A stretch of 64,000 nt of DNA from Hoeflea sp. (GTDB taxonomy: Bacteria; Pseudomonadota; Alphaproteobacteria; Rhizobiales; Rhizobiaceae). The notes beneath the pieces are model-generated. The model had not been told where the DNA came from and ran no database searches. It saw nothing but the letters and a program-made list of their open reading frames with translations. Location: NCBI RefSeq assembly GCF_030682515.1, contig NZ_JAUXOD010000024.1, forward strand, positions 1 to 64,000. The letters run 5' to 3'. The position numbers and the translations under genes were made by a program. This document shows, in pieces, positions 8,184 through 16,074 of the stretch (positions are counted from its first letter, which is position 1; each line of letters opens with the position of its first letter).

Positions 8184-9305
8184 TTACTTGCTGTCCAGAA
8201 CGAGAGCGGCGCTGGCCTCCCATGAGGCGAACAGCACGTCGCCTGTATTGAACGGGCCATCGTTCAATTCCGATTGTCTGGGCGAGAGCACAAGAAACTC
8301 GCCCAGGGTGTCGTGTTTCACGAGATATTCCGTGTGTTCTCCCAGAAAGATCCTGTTCAGGACTCTCGCGGTCGCGCCGTCGCCAGAGCGGTGTAACTTG
8401 ATCTGCTCGGGCCGCACACTGATACTGACGCTTTGCCCGACGGACACCTGTGAAACGGGGGAGCCTTCGACCTCGTCCCCGTTTTCCAGGCGCACACTTG
8501 CCCGCGTCCCCGTGACCTTGGTCACTTTGCCGTCAAAGAAATTCGATGTACCGACAAATCCGGCCACATACCGGTTCCTGGGTCGGTCATAGAGTTCCTG
8601 GGGGCTGCCGACCTGAACGATCCTGCCGTCTTTCATGACGCAGATGCGGTCACTCATCGACAGTGCTTCTTCCTGATCGTGGGTCACCAGAACAAAGGTA
8701 ATGCCAAGCTGCCTCTGCAGGTTTTGCAGTTCAATCTGCATTTCCTTGCGCAGCTTGCGATCCAGCGCCGCCAACGGCTCATCGAGCAAAAGCAACTTGG
8801 GTTCGTTGATGATCGCGCGTGCCAAGGCAACCCGCTGCTGCTGTCCGCCTGACATTTCCCAGATCCGACGAGTTTCGAACCCACCCAACCGCACCACATC
8901 CAAAGCCTTGCTGACTTTCTCCGCAATCAGGTTTTTCGGCAGGCGAGGGCGCTGCTGCTTCAGTCCGTAGCCGATGTTCTGCGCCACGGTCATGTGAGGA
9001 AACAGCGCATAGTGCTGGAACACCATGTTGACCGGGCGGCGGTGGGCATCGAGGTTGTTGACCACCTCGCCATCCAACAGAACATCACCCTCGCTGGGGG
9101 CCTCGAACCCAGCCAGCATCCGCAGAGCCGTGGTCTTCCCGCAGCCTGAAGGACCAAGAAAGGAAAGAAACTCTCCTTTGGCAATCCTCAGGTTGAGATC
9201 GTTCGCTGCCAGAACGCTGCCGAACCGTTTCGAAACATTCCTGAATTCGGCAATGGTCTTCTGTCCGGCCGCAAGCGTCGATGCGTCATATCCCTCGTGT
9301 TTCAT
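8184..9305 (-). CDS. ABC ATPase, spermidine/putrescine type (PotA-like)
   Basis: 373-residue cytoplasmic ATPase, first gene of the operon. Walker A GPSGCGKTTA, Q-loop FQHYALFPH, signature MSGGQQQRVALARA, Walker B LLLLDEPLAALD, switch histidine VLVTHDQEEA, then a C-terminal TOBE regulatory domain (about residues 280-373). The chosen ATG at 9305 (MKHEGYD) gives normal PotA length; a longer in-frame start at 9386 would reach almost to the divergent LuxR gene. The binding-protein gene starts 32 bases beyond its stop. Confidence 0.9.
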   Translation of the reverse strand: MKHEGYDASTLAAGQKTIAEFRNVSKRFGSVLAANDLNLRIAKGEFLSFLGPSGCGKTTALRMLAGFEAPSEGDVLLDGEVVNNLDAHRRPVNMVFQHYALFPHMTVAQNIGYGLKQQRPRLPKNLIAEKVSKALDVVRLGGFETRRIWEMSGGQQQRVALARAIINEPKLLLLDEPLAALDRKLRKEMQIELQNLQRQLGITFVLVTHDQEEALSMSDRICVMKDGRIVQVGSPQELYDRPRNRYVAGFVGTSNFFDGKVTKVTGTRASVRLENGDEVEGSPVSQVSVGQSVSISVRPEQIKLHRSGDGATARVLNRIFLGEHTEYLVKHDTLGEFLVLSPRQSELNDGPFNTGDVLFASWEASAALVLDSK

Positions 9306-9422
9306 TTGTCGCAAACTTTTCCGTAGGGGAAATACCATTCCTATCGTCAAAAGCTTAGGAAAAGTCCATGGCGCTGTATATATCATAATCTTGGTAGATC
9401 GTTCTTCGGCGGAGATGGCGAA
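9306..9422. promoter_or_regulatory. Divergent promoter region, pot-type operon / LuxR regulator
   Basis: 117 bases between divergent start codons, clearly AT-richer than the flanks (for example TATATATCATAAT around 9376-9389). Both promoters and any LuxR-type operator must lie here. I cannot assign -35/-10 boxes with confidence. Confidence 0.5.
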
Positions 9423-10214
9423 ATGAGAAGCTGGATCGAGCTCACCGGCACAATGATTTCCGAAATCGGCGCCGGCAATTTTGCCAGAGAACTGTCTGGC
9501 GTCCTGAAAGCGGTCGTACCGTTCGACTATACGGTGGTGTTCGGATATCGCGGAGCTGCTCGCCCTTTGGATCTGTTCGATGATTTTCCTGATGAGAAGC
9601 GCAAGGTTTTTGTCGAGGATTATCAGGAAGGTCCCTACCTCCTGGATCCGTTCTTTCTGGCGTGCGTAAACAAAATAGAGTCCGGGCTGTACCGCATTCG
9701 CGATCTGGCGCCCGACCGGTTCTTTCAGGGCGAATATTACCGAAACTATTATGCGCGCACGGGATTGGCTGAGGAAATCGGATTTTTCATCGAGATCCCG
9801 AAGAATGTCTTCGTTGTCGTTTCATTGATGCGTGCGGAAAAGCCATTTTCGGCAAAGGAGTTTCGCCAGCTATCCGAACTCTGGCCAGTTGTCCGGGCCG
9901 CCTGTCAGAGGCACTGGTACGACCTTGCTGCCATAATAGACAATACCTATCCGGCTTCGTCGGGCTCTGATTTGCTCCAAAGCATAGAGCAGGCCTTCCA
10001 GAACTTTGGTGCGGGTTTGTTGACGCCAAGGGAGCGTCAGGTTGTCGAATTCACTCTCAAGGGCCATTCGGCAGACGCCGTCGGAAAGATACTTGGCATA
10101 TCATCCGGGACTGTCAGCATTCATCGGCGCAACATTTATTCGAAATTGCGAATCCGATCGCAAGGGGAACTGTTCTCTGTCTTTATCGAAACACTGGTCC
10201 GGAATCCCTGTTGA
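9423..10214 (+). CDS. LuxR-family transcriptional regulator
   Basis: 263 residues. The C-terminal 60 or so carry a GerE/LuxR helix-turn-helix: LTPREREVV-like start (LTPRERQVVEF), KGHSADAVGKILGISSGTV and HRRNIYSKLRI. The N-terminal two thirds is a GAF/autoinducer-like sensory domain with YLLDPFF at about residues 71-77, reminiscent of the DP motif of LuxR ligand domains, but the full set of acyl-homoserine-lactone contact residues is not evident. No LuxI gene is near. Being divergent from the PotA-like operon, it most likely regulates that operon in response to its substrate or a metabolite. Confidence 0.85.
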   Translation: MRSWIELTGTMISEIGAGNFARELSGVLKAVVPFDYTVVFGYRGAARPLDLFDDFPDEKRKVFVEDYQEGPYLLDPFFLACVNKIESGLYRIRDLAPDRFFQGEYYRNYYARTGLAEEIGFFIEIPKNVFVVVSLMRAEKPFSAKEFRQLSELWPVVRAACQRHWYDLAAIIDNTYPASSGSDLLQSIEQAFQNFGAGLLTPRERQVVEFTLKGHSADAVGKILGISSGTVSIHRRNIYSKLRIRSQGELFSVFIETLVRNPC

Positions 10215-10269
10215 CGGGCAGGTTTTGCAAGTGCTTTCCAGTGGCGCCGGCGTGTCGGAAACCAAGAGA

Positions 10270-10434
10270 ATTGCAGCAGTGCGTTGCTGCGTTTTTTGAC
10301 AGGCTTGCAGCATTTTCATCCGATTGCGGGCTGCCGCAGAGGCTGCGCGACATGAAGATCACGGAGGATTGGGTTCAAGACGGGCCGACGCGTGCGAAGA
10401 CGAACTTGCGGCTGAGATCGCGGCCTGCGCCTTG
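10270..10434 (+). pseudogene. Possible C-terminal remnant of an iron-dependent alcohol dehydrogenase / maleylacetate reductase
   Basis: The frame reading FDRLAAFSSDCGLPQRLRDM then KITEDWV resembles the C-terminal LGLPTRLRDVGI-type helix of Fe-ADH proteins. There is no start, the rest of the gene is missing and the match is short, so this could be chance. The 262-base gap between the LuxR and MarR genes holds nothing else I can name. Confidence 0.22.
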
Positions 10435-10476
10435 ACAGTCCGGATGTTCGACCGGAACCGGTAAGTGTGCCTGTCG

Positions 10477-10890
10477 CTAGACCAATCTGCCGAGGATGTC
10501 TGTCAGCTTTGCGACTTCCTTCTCGCCAAGCAAGGTGCAGATCGCATCATCCTCGCTCTGAACGACCTCCCGGATCTGCGACATACGCTTTCGCCCCAGA
10601 TCGGTCAGCATGAGATTGACCTGCCGCTGGTCGCTCTTGCCGATCTGGCGATGCACCAGGCCGTCCATCACCATGCGGTCGACCATTTTGGTCAATGTGG
10701 GCGGGTTCATCAGCACGATCCTGGCCAACTCACCCATGGTCAGTCCGGATTGTGAATCAAGCGTCTCAAGCACCCGCCACACCTCCACCTGTACGCCATA
10801 TTGCTTCAGCGCAACCGTCAGGGACTGGTGGACGGCCCTGTGCGCTGCCGCAAGAGTATAGGAAATATAGGATTCGATCGGGTTCTTCAT
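10477..10890 (-). CDS. MarR-family transcriptional repressor
   Basis: 137-residue winged-helix regulator. Recognition region TMGELARIVLMNPPTLTKMVD (about residues 51-71), wing with DQRQVNLMLTDLGRK, and dimer helices at both ends; length is normal for MarR. It is divergent from the amide-utilisation operon (AmiC-like gene at 10994), and a 12-base palindrome sits inside the probable promoter between them, so it most likely represses that operon and itself. Its inducer is unknown; members of the family commonly bind aromatic acids or acyl-CoA thioesters, which fits the operon's terminal CoA ligase. Confidence 0.88.
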   Translation of the reverse strand: MKNPIESYISYTLAAAHRAVHQSLTVALKQYGVQVEVWRVLETLDSQSGLTMGELARIVLMNPPTLTKMVDRMVMDGLVHRQIGKSDQRQVNLMLTDLGRKRMSQIREVVQSEDDAICTLLGEKEVAKLTDILGRLV

Positions 10891-10924
10891 GTCACTTCCA
10901 GCAGTCGTGGTCCACAGAAAGTAG

Positions 10925-10953
10925 TTGACTTGGAAATTAATTTCAATTGCTAT
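10925..10953 (+). promoter_or_regulatory. Probable sigma-70-type promoter with embedded MarR-type operator
   Basis: TTGACT (10925-10930) is followed after 17 bases by TGCTAT (10948-10953); a TATATC starts three bases later. The spacer contains the perfect palindrome GAAATTAATTTC (10933-10944). A palindrome between -35 and -10 next to a divergent marR gene is the classic arrangement for MarR repression. Assignment is from sequence alone. Confidence 0.55.
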
Positions 10954-10993
10954 ATCTCATTTCCTTCGGGTACGGCTGAAAAGTGAAGTTCGC

Positions 10994-12118
10994 ATGGAGT
11001 TTTCCAGAGCCCCGGTGGCTTTCCCGGCAGAACTGAATGACCTGCGGGACTGGGCTCTTGTGAGCTCTGCGCGCTTCTATCGCGTCGCCCTTTTGATCCC
11101 GATGTGCGGGTCTGCCGGCCTCTGGGCGCCGTCATGCATTTCATCGGCTCAGCTTGCTGTCGAAGAGATCAACCGCCGCAATGGGATCGGCGGCCGGCAG
11201 GTGCAACTGATCATGATCGACTCGGCGCTGGAGGCGAAGGTCCCGGTCGAGGAGATCGTCAATGACCTGATCCAGTGCCACGCCATTGATGCGATCGTCG
11301 GCATGCATATCAGCGCCATCCGCCAGCGGCTGAGCAAGGTGGTGCGCCAGCGCGTGCCCTATGTCTATACGCCGCTTTACGAAGGCGGCGAAAACACGCC
11401 CGGCATCTTCGCCATCGGCGAGACGCCGCATGAGCAACTGGGTCCGGCCATCGAGACGTTGCAGAAACAGTTCAGACCGAAGCGCTGGGCGCTGATCGGC
11501 AATGATTATGTCTGGCCCCACACCTCGCATTCCTACGCAAAGGCCAAGCTGAAGGAATTGTCCGTCGGTCTGAGCTATGAACGCTATCTGCCTTTCGGTG
11601 TGCGCAATATGGCGCATTACGTCGATGAAATCCGCCATTCGGGCGCCGATGCGCTGCTGATTTCTCTGGTGGGCCAGGATGCCGTGACATTCAACCGGGC
11701 CTTCGGGGCGGCAGGGCTCGACGACAAGATGATCCGCCTGTCATGCTGCATCGAGGAGAACGGTCTGCTGGCCTGCGGCGACCGGAACCTCAAGCGGTTC
11801 TTCACCTCGGCCAGCTATTTCGGTTCACTCAGAACCGAGACCAACTGCGCCTTCAAGGAATGCTATTACGGCCTGCATGGCGACAAGGCGCCGGTGCTCA
11901 ACGTCATCGGCCAGTCGACCTATGAAGGCATCCACTTCCTCTCGGCGCTGATGGAGGACAAATCTGGCGATTGGCGCGAGCGCAGTGCGTTGTCCGCAAT
12001 CGATGTCCGGTACAGGAGCGTGAAGCAGTCCTCCCGCCCCAGTCATCCTGCGGCGCGCGCTCCGATTTACCTGGCGCGAGCCGATGGGGTCATGTTTGAA
12101 GTGCTAAAACAGATATAA
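10994..12118 (+). CDS. AmiC-like cytosolic amide-sensing protein (periplasmic-binding-protein fold)
   Basis: 374 residues with the type-I periplasmic binding fold of the urea/short-chain-amide branch (YRVALLIPMCGSAGLWA; AQLAVEEINRRNGIGGRQV; VYTPLYEGGE). It lacks any signal peptide: the N-terminus MEFSRAPVAFPAEL is not hydrophobic, so the protein should stay in the cytoplasm, like AmiC of Pseudomonas, which binds amides and controls the amidase operon through the antiterminator AmiR. An AmiR gene is not visible nearby. A second, exported relative (13902-15122) serves the transporter. Start chosen at ATG 10994; an in-frame start at 10925 would place the promoter inside the gene. Confidence 0.75.
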   Translation: MEFSRAPVAFPAELNDLRDWALVSSARFYRVALLIPMCGSAGLWAPSCISSAQLAVEEINRRNGIGGRQVQLIMIDSALEAKVPVEEIVNDLIQCHAIDAIVGMHISAIRQRLSKVVRQRVPYVYTPLYEGGENTPGIFAIGETPHEQLGPAIETLQKQFRPKRWALIGNDYVWPHTSHSYAKAKLKELSVGLSYERYLPFGVRNMAHYVDEIRHSGADALLISLVGQDAVTFNRAFGAAGLDDKMIRLSCCIEENGLLACGDRNLKRFFTSASYFGSLRTETNCAFKECYYGLHGDKAPVLNVIGQSTYEGIHFLSALMEDKSGDWRERSALSAIDVRYRSVKQSSRPSHPAARAPIYLARADGVMFEVLKQI

Positions 12119-12192
12119 AACAGACGCTTAACGATTAATTTGAATTGGAAAACATTTTACTTGAAAAGGAAAATGAATTTCTCCATGGTGAG

Positions 12193-13848
12193 ATGAAGTC
12201 GGTACCTCCGGTCAAAAAAGGAGGGGCGCTCGTCAAGCCATTGGGAGATCTGGCCTTGGTCTGGTTTTTTTCACTGCTCGCTCTGTTCCTGCTGCTGATC
12301 CTCGCGATCTGGTTTCTGCAGCGCTACTACGCCAAGGCGACACTGGAAACGGCCCTTGTCCGCACCGGCCTGGGCGGCAGGCGCGTCATCATCGACGGCG
12401 GCTGTTTTGCGCTTCCGATCCTGCATCAGATCCAGCGTGTTTCGATGGGCTCCGTGACTTTTCCCGCCCAGCGCAAGGGGCGCGAATCGCTCCTGACCAA
12501 GGACCAGTTGCGCGCCGATATCGAAATGGAGTTCGAACTCCGGGTGCAGCCGACGCCGGAGGGCATTGCAACCGCAGCCCAGGTGCTGGGATCGCGCATC
12601 GCCCGCGGCGGTGATGCGGTCCGCGAGGTCGTTGGCGGTGCCTTGATCAACGCCATGCAGGACGCGGCGGCGCGGCGCAATCTTGCGGAGATCCATCTCG
12701 ACCGCTCGGGCTACACGTCGGAAGTGACCCATTCGGTGGCGGAGCATGCGGCGCGCCTCGGCCTGACGATGGTTTCGGTGTCGTTGGTGAGCGTCGACCA
12801 GAGCGATTTGAGCCAGTTGAACGAAGGCAACGCCTTCAATGCCCAGGGCATGCGGCGGCTGGCCGAAATGGTGGCCGAGCAGCGCAAGGCGCGCGTCCAG
12901 ATCGAAACCGAAACCGAGATCGCCATCCGCGAAAGCCGATTGGCCCAGCATCAGAGACAACTGGCGTTGCAGCGCGCCGAACGGGAAGCCGACATTGCCC
13001 AGCAGGAACATCTCGACCGCATGCAATCGGAGGCGCGCGCCCGCTCGGATCAGGCCGAAGCGCAGGCCGAATTCACCTCGGAAGCCGCCCGGATAGAGAA
13101 GGCCCAGCGGGTCAAGGCGGCCCAGGTCGCCAATGACGAAGCATTGCGGCGGGCTGAAATGGCGGCCGTGCTGGCCCTGGAAGAGACCAGGATCGACAAT
13201 GAGGTCCAGCTTGCGAAGCGGCGGATAGAGGAAGCCTCCACCAAGGCCGCGGAAGAGGACGCCCGGGCGCAGGTGCTGCTCGCGGCGGAACGGGTGCAGG
13301 TGCAGAAGGAGCGCGCCATCGCCGAGCGAGAAGAGGAAATATCCGCGCTGAGGCAACGCAAGGACATCGCGCTCGAGGACCAGCGGGTGCAGAGCGACGT
13401 CGCCACCATGCTGGCCAGGGCAAAGGCCGAGGCCGCCGTCGCCAGGACCGTCGCCGAGAGCCAGCAGCTCCGGATGGAAGCCGAGGCCGCGGGCCGCAAC
13501 GCGCTCAACCAGGCCGAAAACACGCTCAGCGACGCCGTCATCCGGATGCGTCTGGAAGAGCGCAAGCTCGACCGGATGCCCGAAATCATGACCCAGATGA
13601 TGAAGCCGGTCGAAAAGATCGGCTCGATCCGCATCAACCAGATCAGCGGCCTGGGCGGCGGCACCGGCGGCACGGGCGCCGGCGTCGACAGTGCCTTTGG
13701 CGCCGCGATGGACCAGATCCTTGGCATGGCCGTGCGGCTGCCCGCCATGAAGCAGATGGGTGAGGAAATCGGCCTGGATTTTGACGCCAACCTGGCCGGG
13801 CGCACCGCCGACTATGCCCACAGAACCAAGCAAAAAGACAAGGACTGA
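12193..13848 (+). CDS. Flotillin/band-7-like membrane protein (YqiK type)
   Basis: One membrane span near the N-terminus (FFSLLALFLLLILAIWFL), an SPFH/band-7 region (about residues 60-230, FELRVQPTPEG), then a long Ala/Glu/Arg-rich coiled coil (about 230-470) and a glycine-rich segment (GLGGGTGGTGAG) before the C-terminal tail. Flotillins form membrane scaffolds that cluster or stabilise membrane complexes. Finding one between an amide sensor and an amide importer is unusual. Start uncertain: ATG 12193 overlaps the TGA of a seven-codon frame beginning at 12173, whereas TTG 12145 in the same frame adds 16 residues but has no clear ribosome site. The gap to the next start is 53 bases. Confidence 0.82.
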   Translation: MKSVPPVKKGGALVKPLGDLALVWFFSLLALFLLLILAIWFLQRYYAKATLETALVRTGLGGRRVIIDGGCFALPILHQIQRVSMGSVTFPAQRKGRESLLTKDQLRADIEMEFELRVQPTPEGIATAAQVLGSRIARGGDAVREVVGGALINAMQDAAARRNLAEIHLDRSGYTSEVTHSVAEHAARLGLTMVSVSLVSVDQSDLSQLNEGNAFNAQGMRRLAEMVAEQRKARVQIETETEIAIRESRLAQHQRQLALQRAEREADIAQQEHLDRMQSEARARSDQAEAQAEFTSEAARIEKAQRVKAAQVANDEALRRAEMAAVLALEETRIDNEVQLAKRRIEEASTKAAEEDARAQVLLAAERVQVQKERAIAEREEEISALRQRKDIALEDQRVQSDVATMLARAKAEAAVARTVAESQQLRMEAEAAGRNALNQAENTLSDAVIRMRLEERKLDRMPEIMTQMMKPVEKIGSIRINQISGLGGGTGGTGAGVDSAFGAAMDQILGMAVRLPAMKQMGEEIGLDFDANLAGRTADYAHRTKQKDKD

Positions 13849-13901
13849 AACCCGCAATCCGAATTGCCCAACCGCAACCTGTTCAAAGGAAGGACCACGC
13901 C

Positions 13902-15122
13902 ATGTCGATCAACAGACGCCATTTCCTCGCCACTGCCGCCGCCGCATCCGGCGCCCTGATGCTGCCACGCGCCGTCATGGCAGCCGACACCATCAAGCTC
14001 GGTTCGATCCTCGATGTCTCGGGCATTTTCGATGCTTACGGCAAGTCGATGGACATGGCGATGCGTCTGGCTGTGGACCAGATAAACGCCGGGGGCGGGC
14101 TTCTCGGCAAGCAGGTCGAGGTCGTTGCCTATGACACCCAGTCCGACATGGCACTCTATTCCCAATATGGCCAGCAGCTGGTCAGGGAAGACAAGGTGGA
14201 CGTCGTCCACGGCGGCATCCTGTCCGCCTCGCGCGAGGCGATCCGCCAGATCATGCACAAGAACAAGACGCTCTATTTCTACAATGTGCTTTACGAAGGC
14301 GGCGTCTGCGACCGCAACATCTTCATCAACGGCGTCACGCCGGCGCAGCAGGCCGAGGCGCTGGTGCCCTATGCCATGGGGAAATCCGGCAAGAAGGTCT
14401 ATATCGTCGCCGCCGACTACAATTACGGCCAGATCACCGCCCGCTGGCTGCAGAAATTCGTCGCGGACAATGGCGGCGAGACCGTGGGCGTCGACTTCTT
14501 CCCGCTGGACGTCTCGGATTTCGGCTCGACCATCGCAAAGATCCAGACCGCCGGGCCCGATCTGGTGATCGCCCCGCTGGTCGGCGGCGCGCACCTGTCA
14601 TTCTTCCGGCAGTGGGCCGCGGCCGGCATGAAGGACCGCATCGCGCTCGCATCGACCACCCTGGGCGTCGGCAACGAACACAAGGTGCTGACCGCCGAGG
14701 AAGGCAACGGCATCATGGTGGCCTACAACTACAGCCAGGAACTCGACACGGCCGAAAACACCGCGTTCAAGGCGGCCTGGGCCGCAGCCTATGGTGATTC
14801 CAACAGCATTCACGAACTGGCCGTGTCCAACTATCACGGCGCGCTGACCTGGGCCGAAGGCGTGCGTCTTGCCGGGTCGCTGGAGCGCGACGCCGTCGTG
14901 GCAGCGTTGGAAACCGGCGTTTCCATTACCGGTCCCGGCGGCAAGGTCACGGTCGACCCGAAGACACACCATGCCGTCCTCGACGTTCATCTGATGGAGT
15001 TCGAGAACCAGGGCATGCGCGTCGTCGAAACGCTGCCGCAACGCCAGCCGATCGACACCCAGTCGGTTTGCGATCTCGGCGCCAATCCCGGCGACAACAC
15101 CCAGTACGAAATCCAGATCTGA
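13902..15122 (+). CDS. Urea/short-chain amide ABC binding protein, Tat-exported
   Basis: 406 residues. Twin-arginine signal (INRRHFLATAAAA, Arg5-Arg6) with cleavage near VMA-ADT, then a type-I periplasmic binding fold of the UrtA/FmdD group (IKLGSILDVSGIFDAYGKS, FYNVLYEGGVCDRN, AADYNYGQ). It captures the amide or urea-like ligand in the periplasm and delivers it to the two following permeases. A strong ribosome site AAAGGAAGGA precedes ATG 13902. It is a full-length paralogue of the cytosolic sensor at 10994-12118; the pair shares the VLYEGG/PLYEGG ligand-loop segment. Confidence 0.9.
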   Translation: MSINRRHFLATAAAASGALMLPRAVMAADTIKLGSILDVSGIFDAYGKSMDMAMRLAVDQINAGGGLLGKQVEVVAYDTQSDMALYSQYGQQLVREDKVDVVHGGILSASREAIRQIMHKNKTLYFYNVLYEGGVCDRNIFINGVTPAQQAEALVPYAMGKSGKKVYIVAADYNYGQITARWLQKFVADNGGETVGVDFFPLDVSDFGSTIAKIQTAGPDLVIAPLVGGAHLSFFRQWAAAGMKDRIALASTTLGVGNEHKVLTAEEGNGIMVAYNYSQELDTAENTAFKAAWAAAYGDSNSIHELAVSNYHGALTWAEGVRLAGSLERDAVVAALETGVSITGPGGKVTVDPKTHHAVLDVHLMEFENQGMRVVETLPQRQPIDTQSVCDLGANPGDNTQYEIQI

Positions 15123-15136
15123 CGCGTCTGCAAGAC

Positions 15137-15172
15137 GAGGGCGGGGCCGGCAGTCGCGCGGTCCCGCCCCTC
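15137..15172. other. Intercistronic hairpin after the amide-binding-protein gene
   Basis: GAGGGCGGGGCC (15137-15148) faces GGTCCCGCCCCTC (15160-15172), an imperfect GC-rich stem. It lies 15 bases past the binding-protein stop and is not followed by a T-run, so it probably protects the upstream message and dampens read-through into the permease genes. Confidence 0.55.
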
Positions 15173-15207
15173 ACTTCGCTTCCCGCATCCTCTCAAGGCC
15201 GCCATCC

Positions 15208-16074
15208 ATGGATCTGGTATTCGTCATCATCGTCGAAATGCTCTACGCAGTCGCATCGCTGGTGCTGATCAGCGCCGGGCTGGCAATCGTCTTCGGCATG
15301 ATGAAGATCATCAATCTGGCGCATGGCGAGTTCATGATGATGGGCGGCTATGCGACGATCACGGCGGTCAAGCTCGGCGTCAATATCTTTATTGCGATGC
15401 TGATCATAACGCCGCTGGTGGTCGGACTGATCGGGCTGGTGGTCGAGCGGCTGGTGATCCGCCATCTCTACGGCCGACTGGTCGCCACGATGCTGGCGAC
15501 ATGGGGACTGAGCCTGTTCTTCATTGGTCTCGCCACCATGATCTTCGGCAATACCACCACGGGCATCTCGACACCGATTTCGGGATTCACCGTCGGCAAT
15601 TATCAGGTCAATGGCTACAACTTCTTCATCATCCTGGTGGCGATCCTCCTGCTTGGTCTCATGTATGCGGTGCTCAAGGGAACCCGGCTGGGACTGATTG
15701 CGCGCGGCGCGATGCAGCGGCCGGACATGGCTGCAGCTCTCGGCTACAGTCCCGAGCGCATCTACATGGCGACGTTCTTCTGCGGCGCGGCCCTGTCGGG
15801 GCTGGCGGGCGCGATCCTGGCGCCGCTCGTTGGCCTGGTGCCCACATCCGGCGGGGCCTACATCGCCAAGGCCTTCATCACCGTCATTGCCGGCGGCCCG
15901 TCGCTGATCACCGGGCTGATGGTCAGTTCCGGCCTGTTCGGCTTCATCAGCCAGATCTTCACCTTCGCGGTCTCTCCGGTCATTGGCGAGGTGGCGCTGC
16001 TGCTCGCCGCCGTGGTGTTGCTGAGACTCCTGCCGCAGGGCGTGACCGGCAAATTCTTCCGGGGCAGGATGTAA
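15208..16074 (+). CDS. Urea/amide ABC permease 1 (UrtB/LivH-like)
   Basis: 288-residue hydrophobic permease of the branched-chain-amino-acid/urea family; signature GLAIVFGMMKIINLAHGEFM near the N-terminus and about eight membrane spans. The coupling segment ALGYSPERIYMATFFCGAAL is followed by GLAGAILAPL. It forms the channel with the LivM-like protein. Its stop TAA overlaps the next ATG (TAATG), coupling translation. Length is near normal for LivH/UrtB. Confidence 0.9.
   Translation: MDLVFVIIVEMLYAVASLVLISAGLAIVFGMMKIINLAHGEFMMMGGYATITAVKLGVNIFIAMLIITPLVVGLIGLVVERLVIRHLYGRLVATMLATWGLSLFFIGLATMIFGNTTTGISTPISGFTVGNYQVNGYNFFIILVAILLLGLMYAVLKGTRLGLIARGAMQRPDMAAALGYSPERIYMATFFCGAALSGLAGAILAPLVGLVPTSGGAYIAKAFITVIAGGPSLITGLMVSSGLFGFISQIFTFAVSPVIGEVALLLAAVVLLRLLPQGVTGKFFRGRM

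Noticed and set aside
12271-13857. Long 528-codon frame on the minus strand opposite the flotillin-like gene
   Set aside because: It is the antisense of a high-GC, charged coiled-coil gene; the predicted protein is His/Arg/Leu-rich with no recognisable domain.
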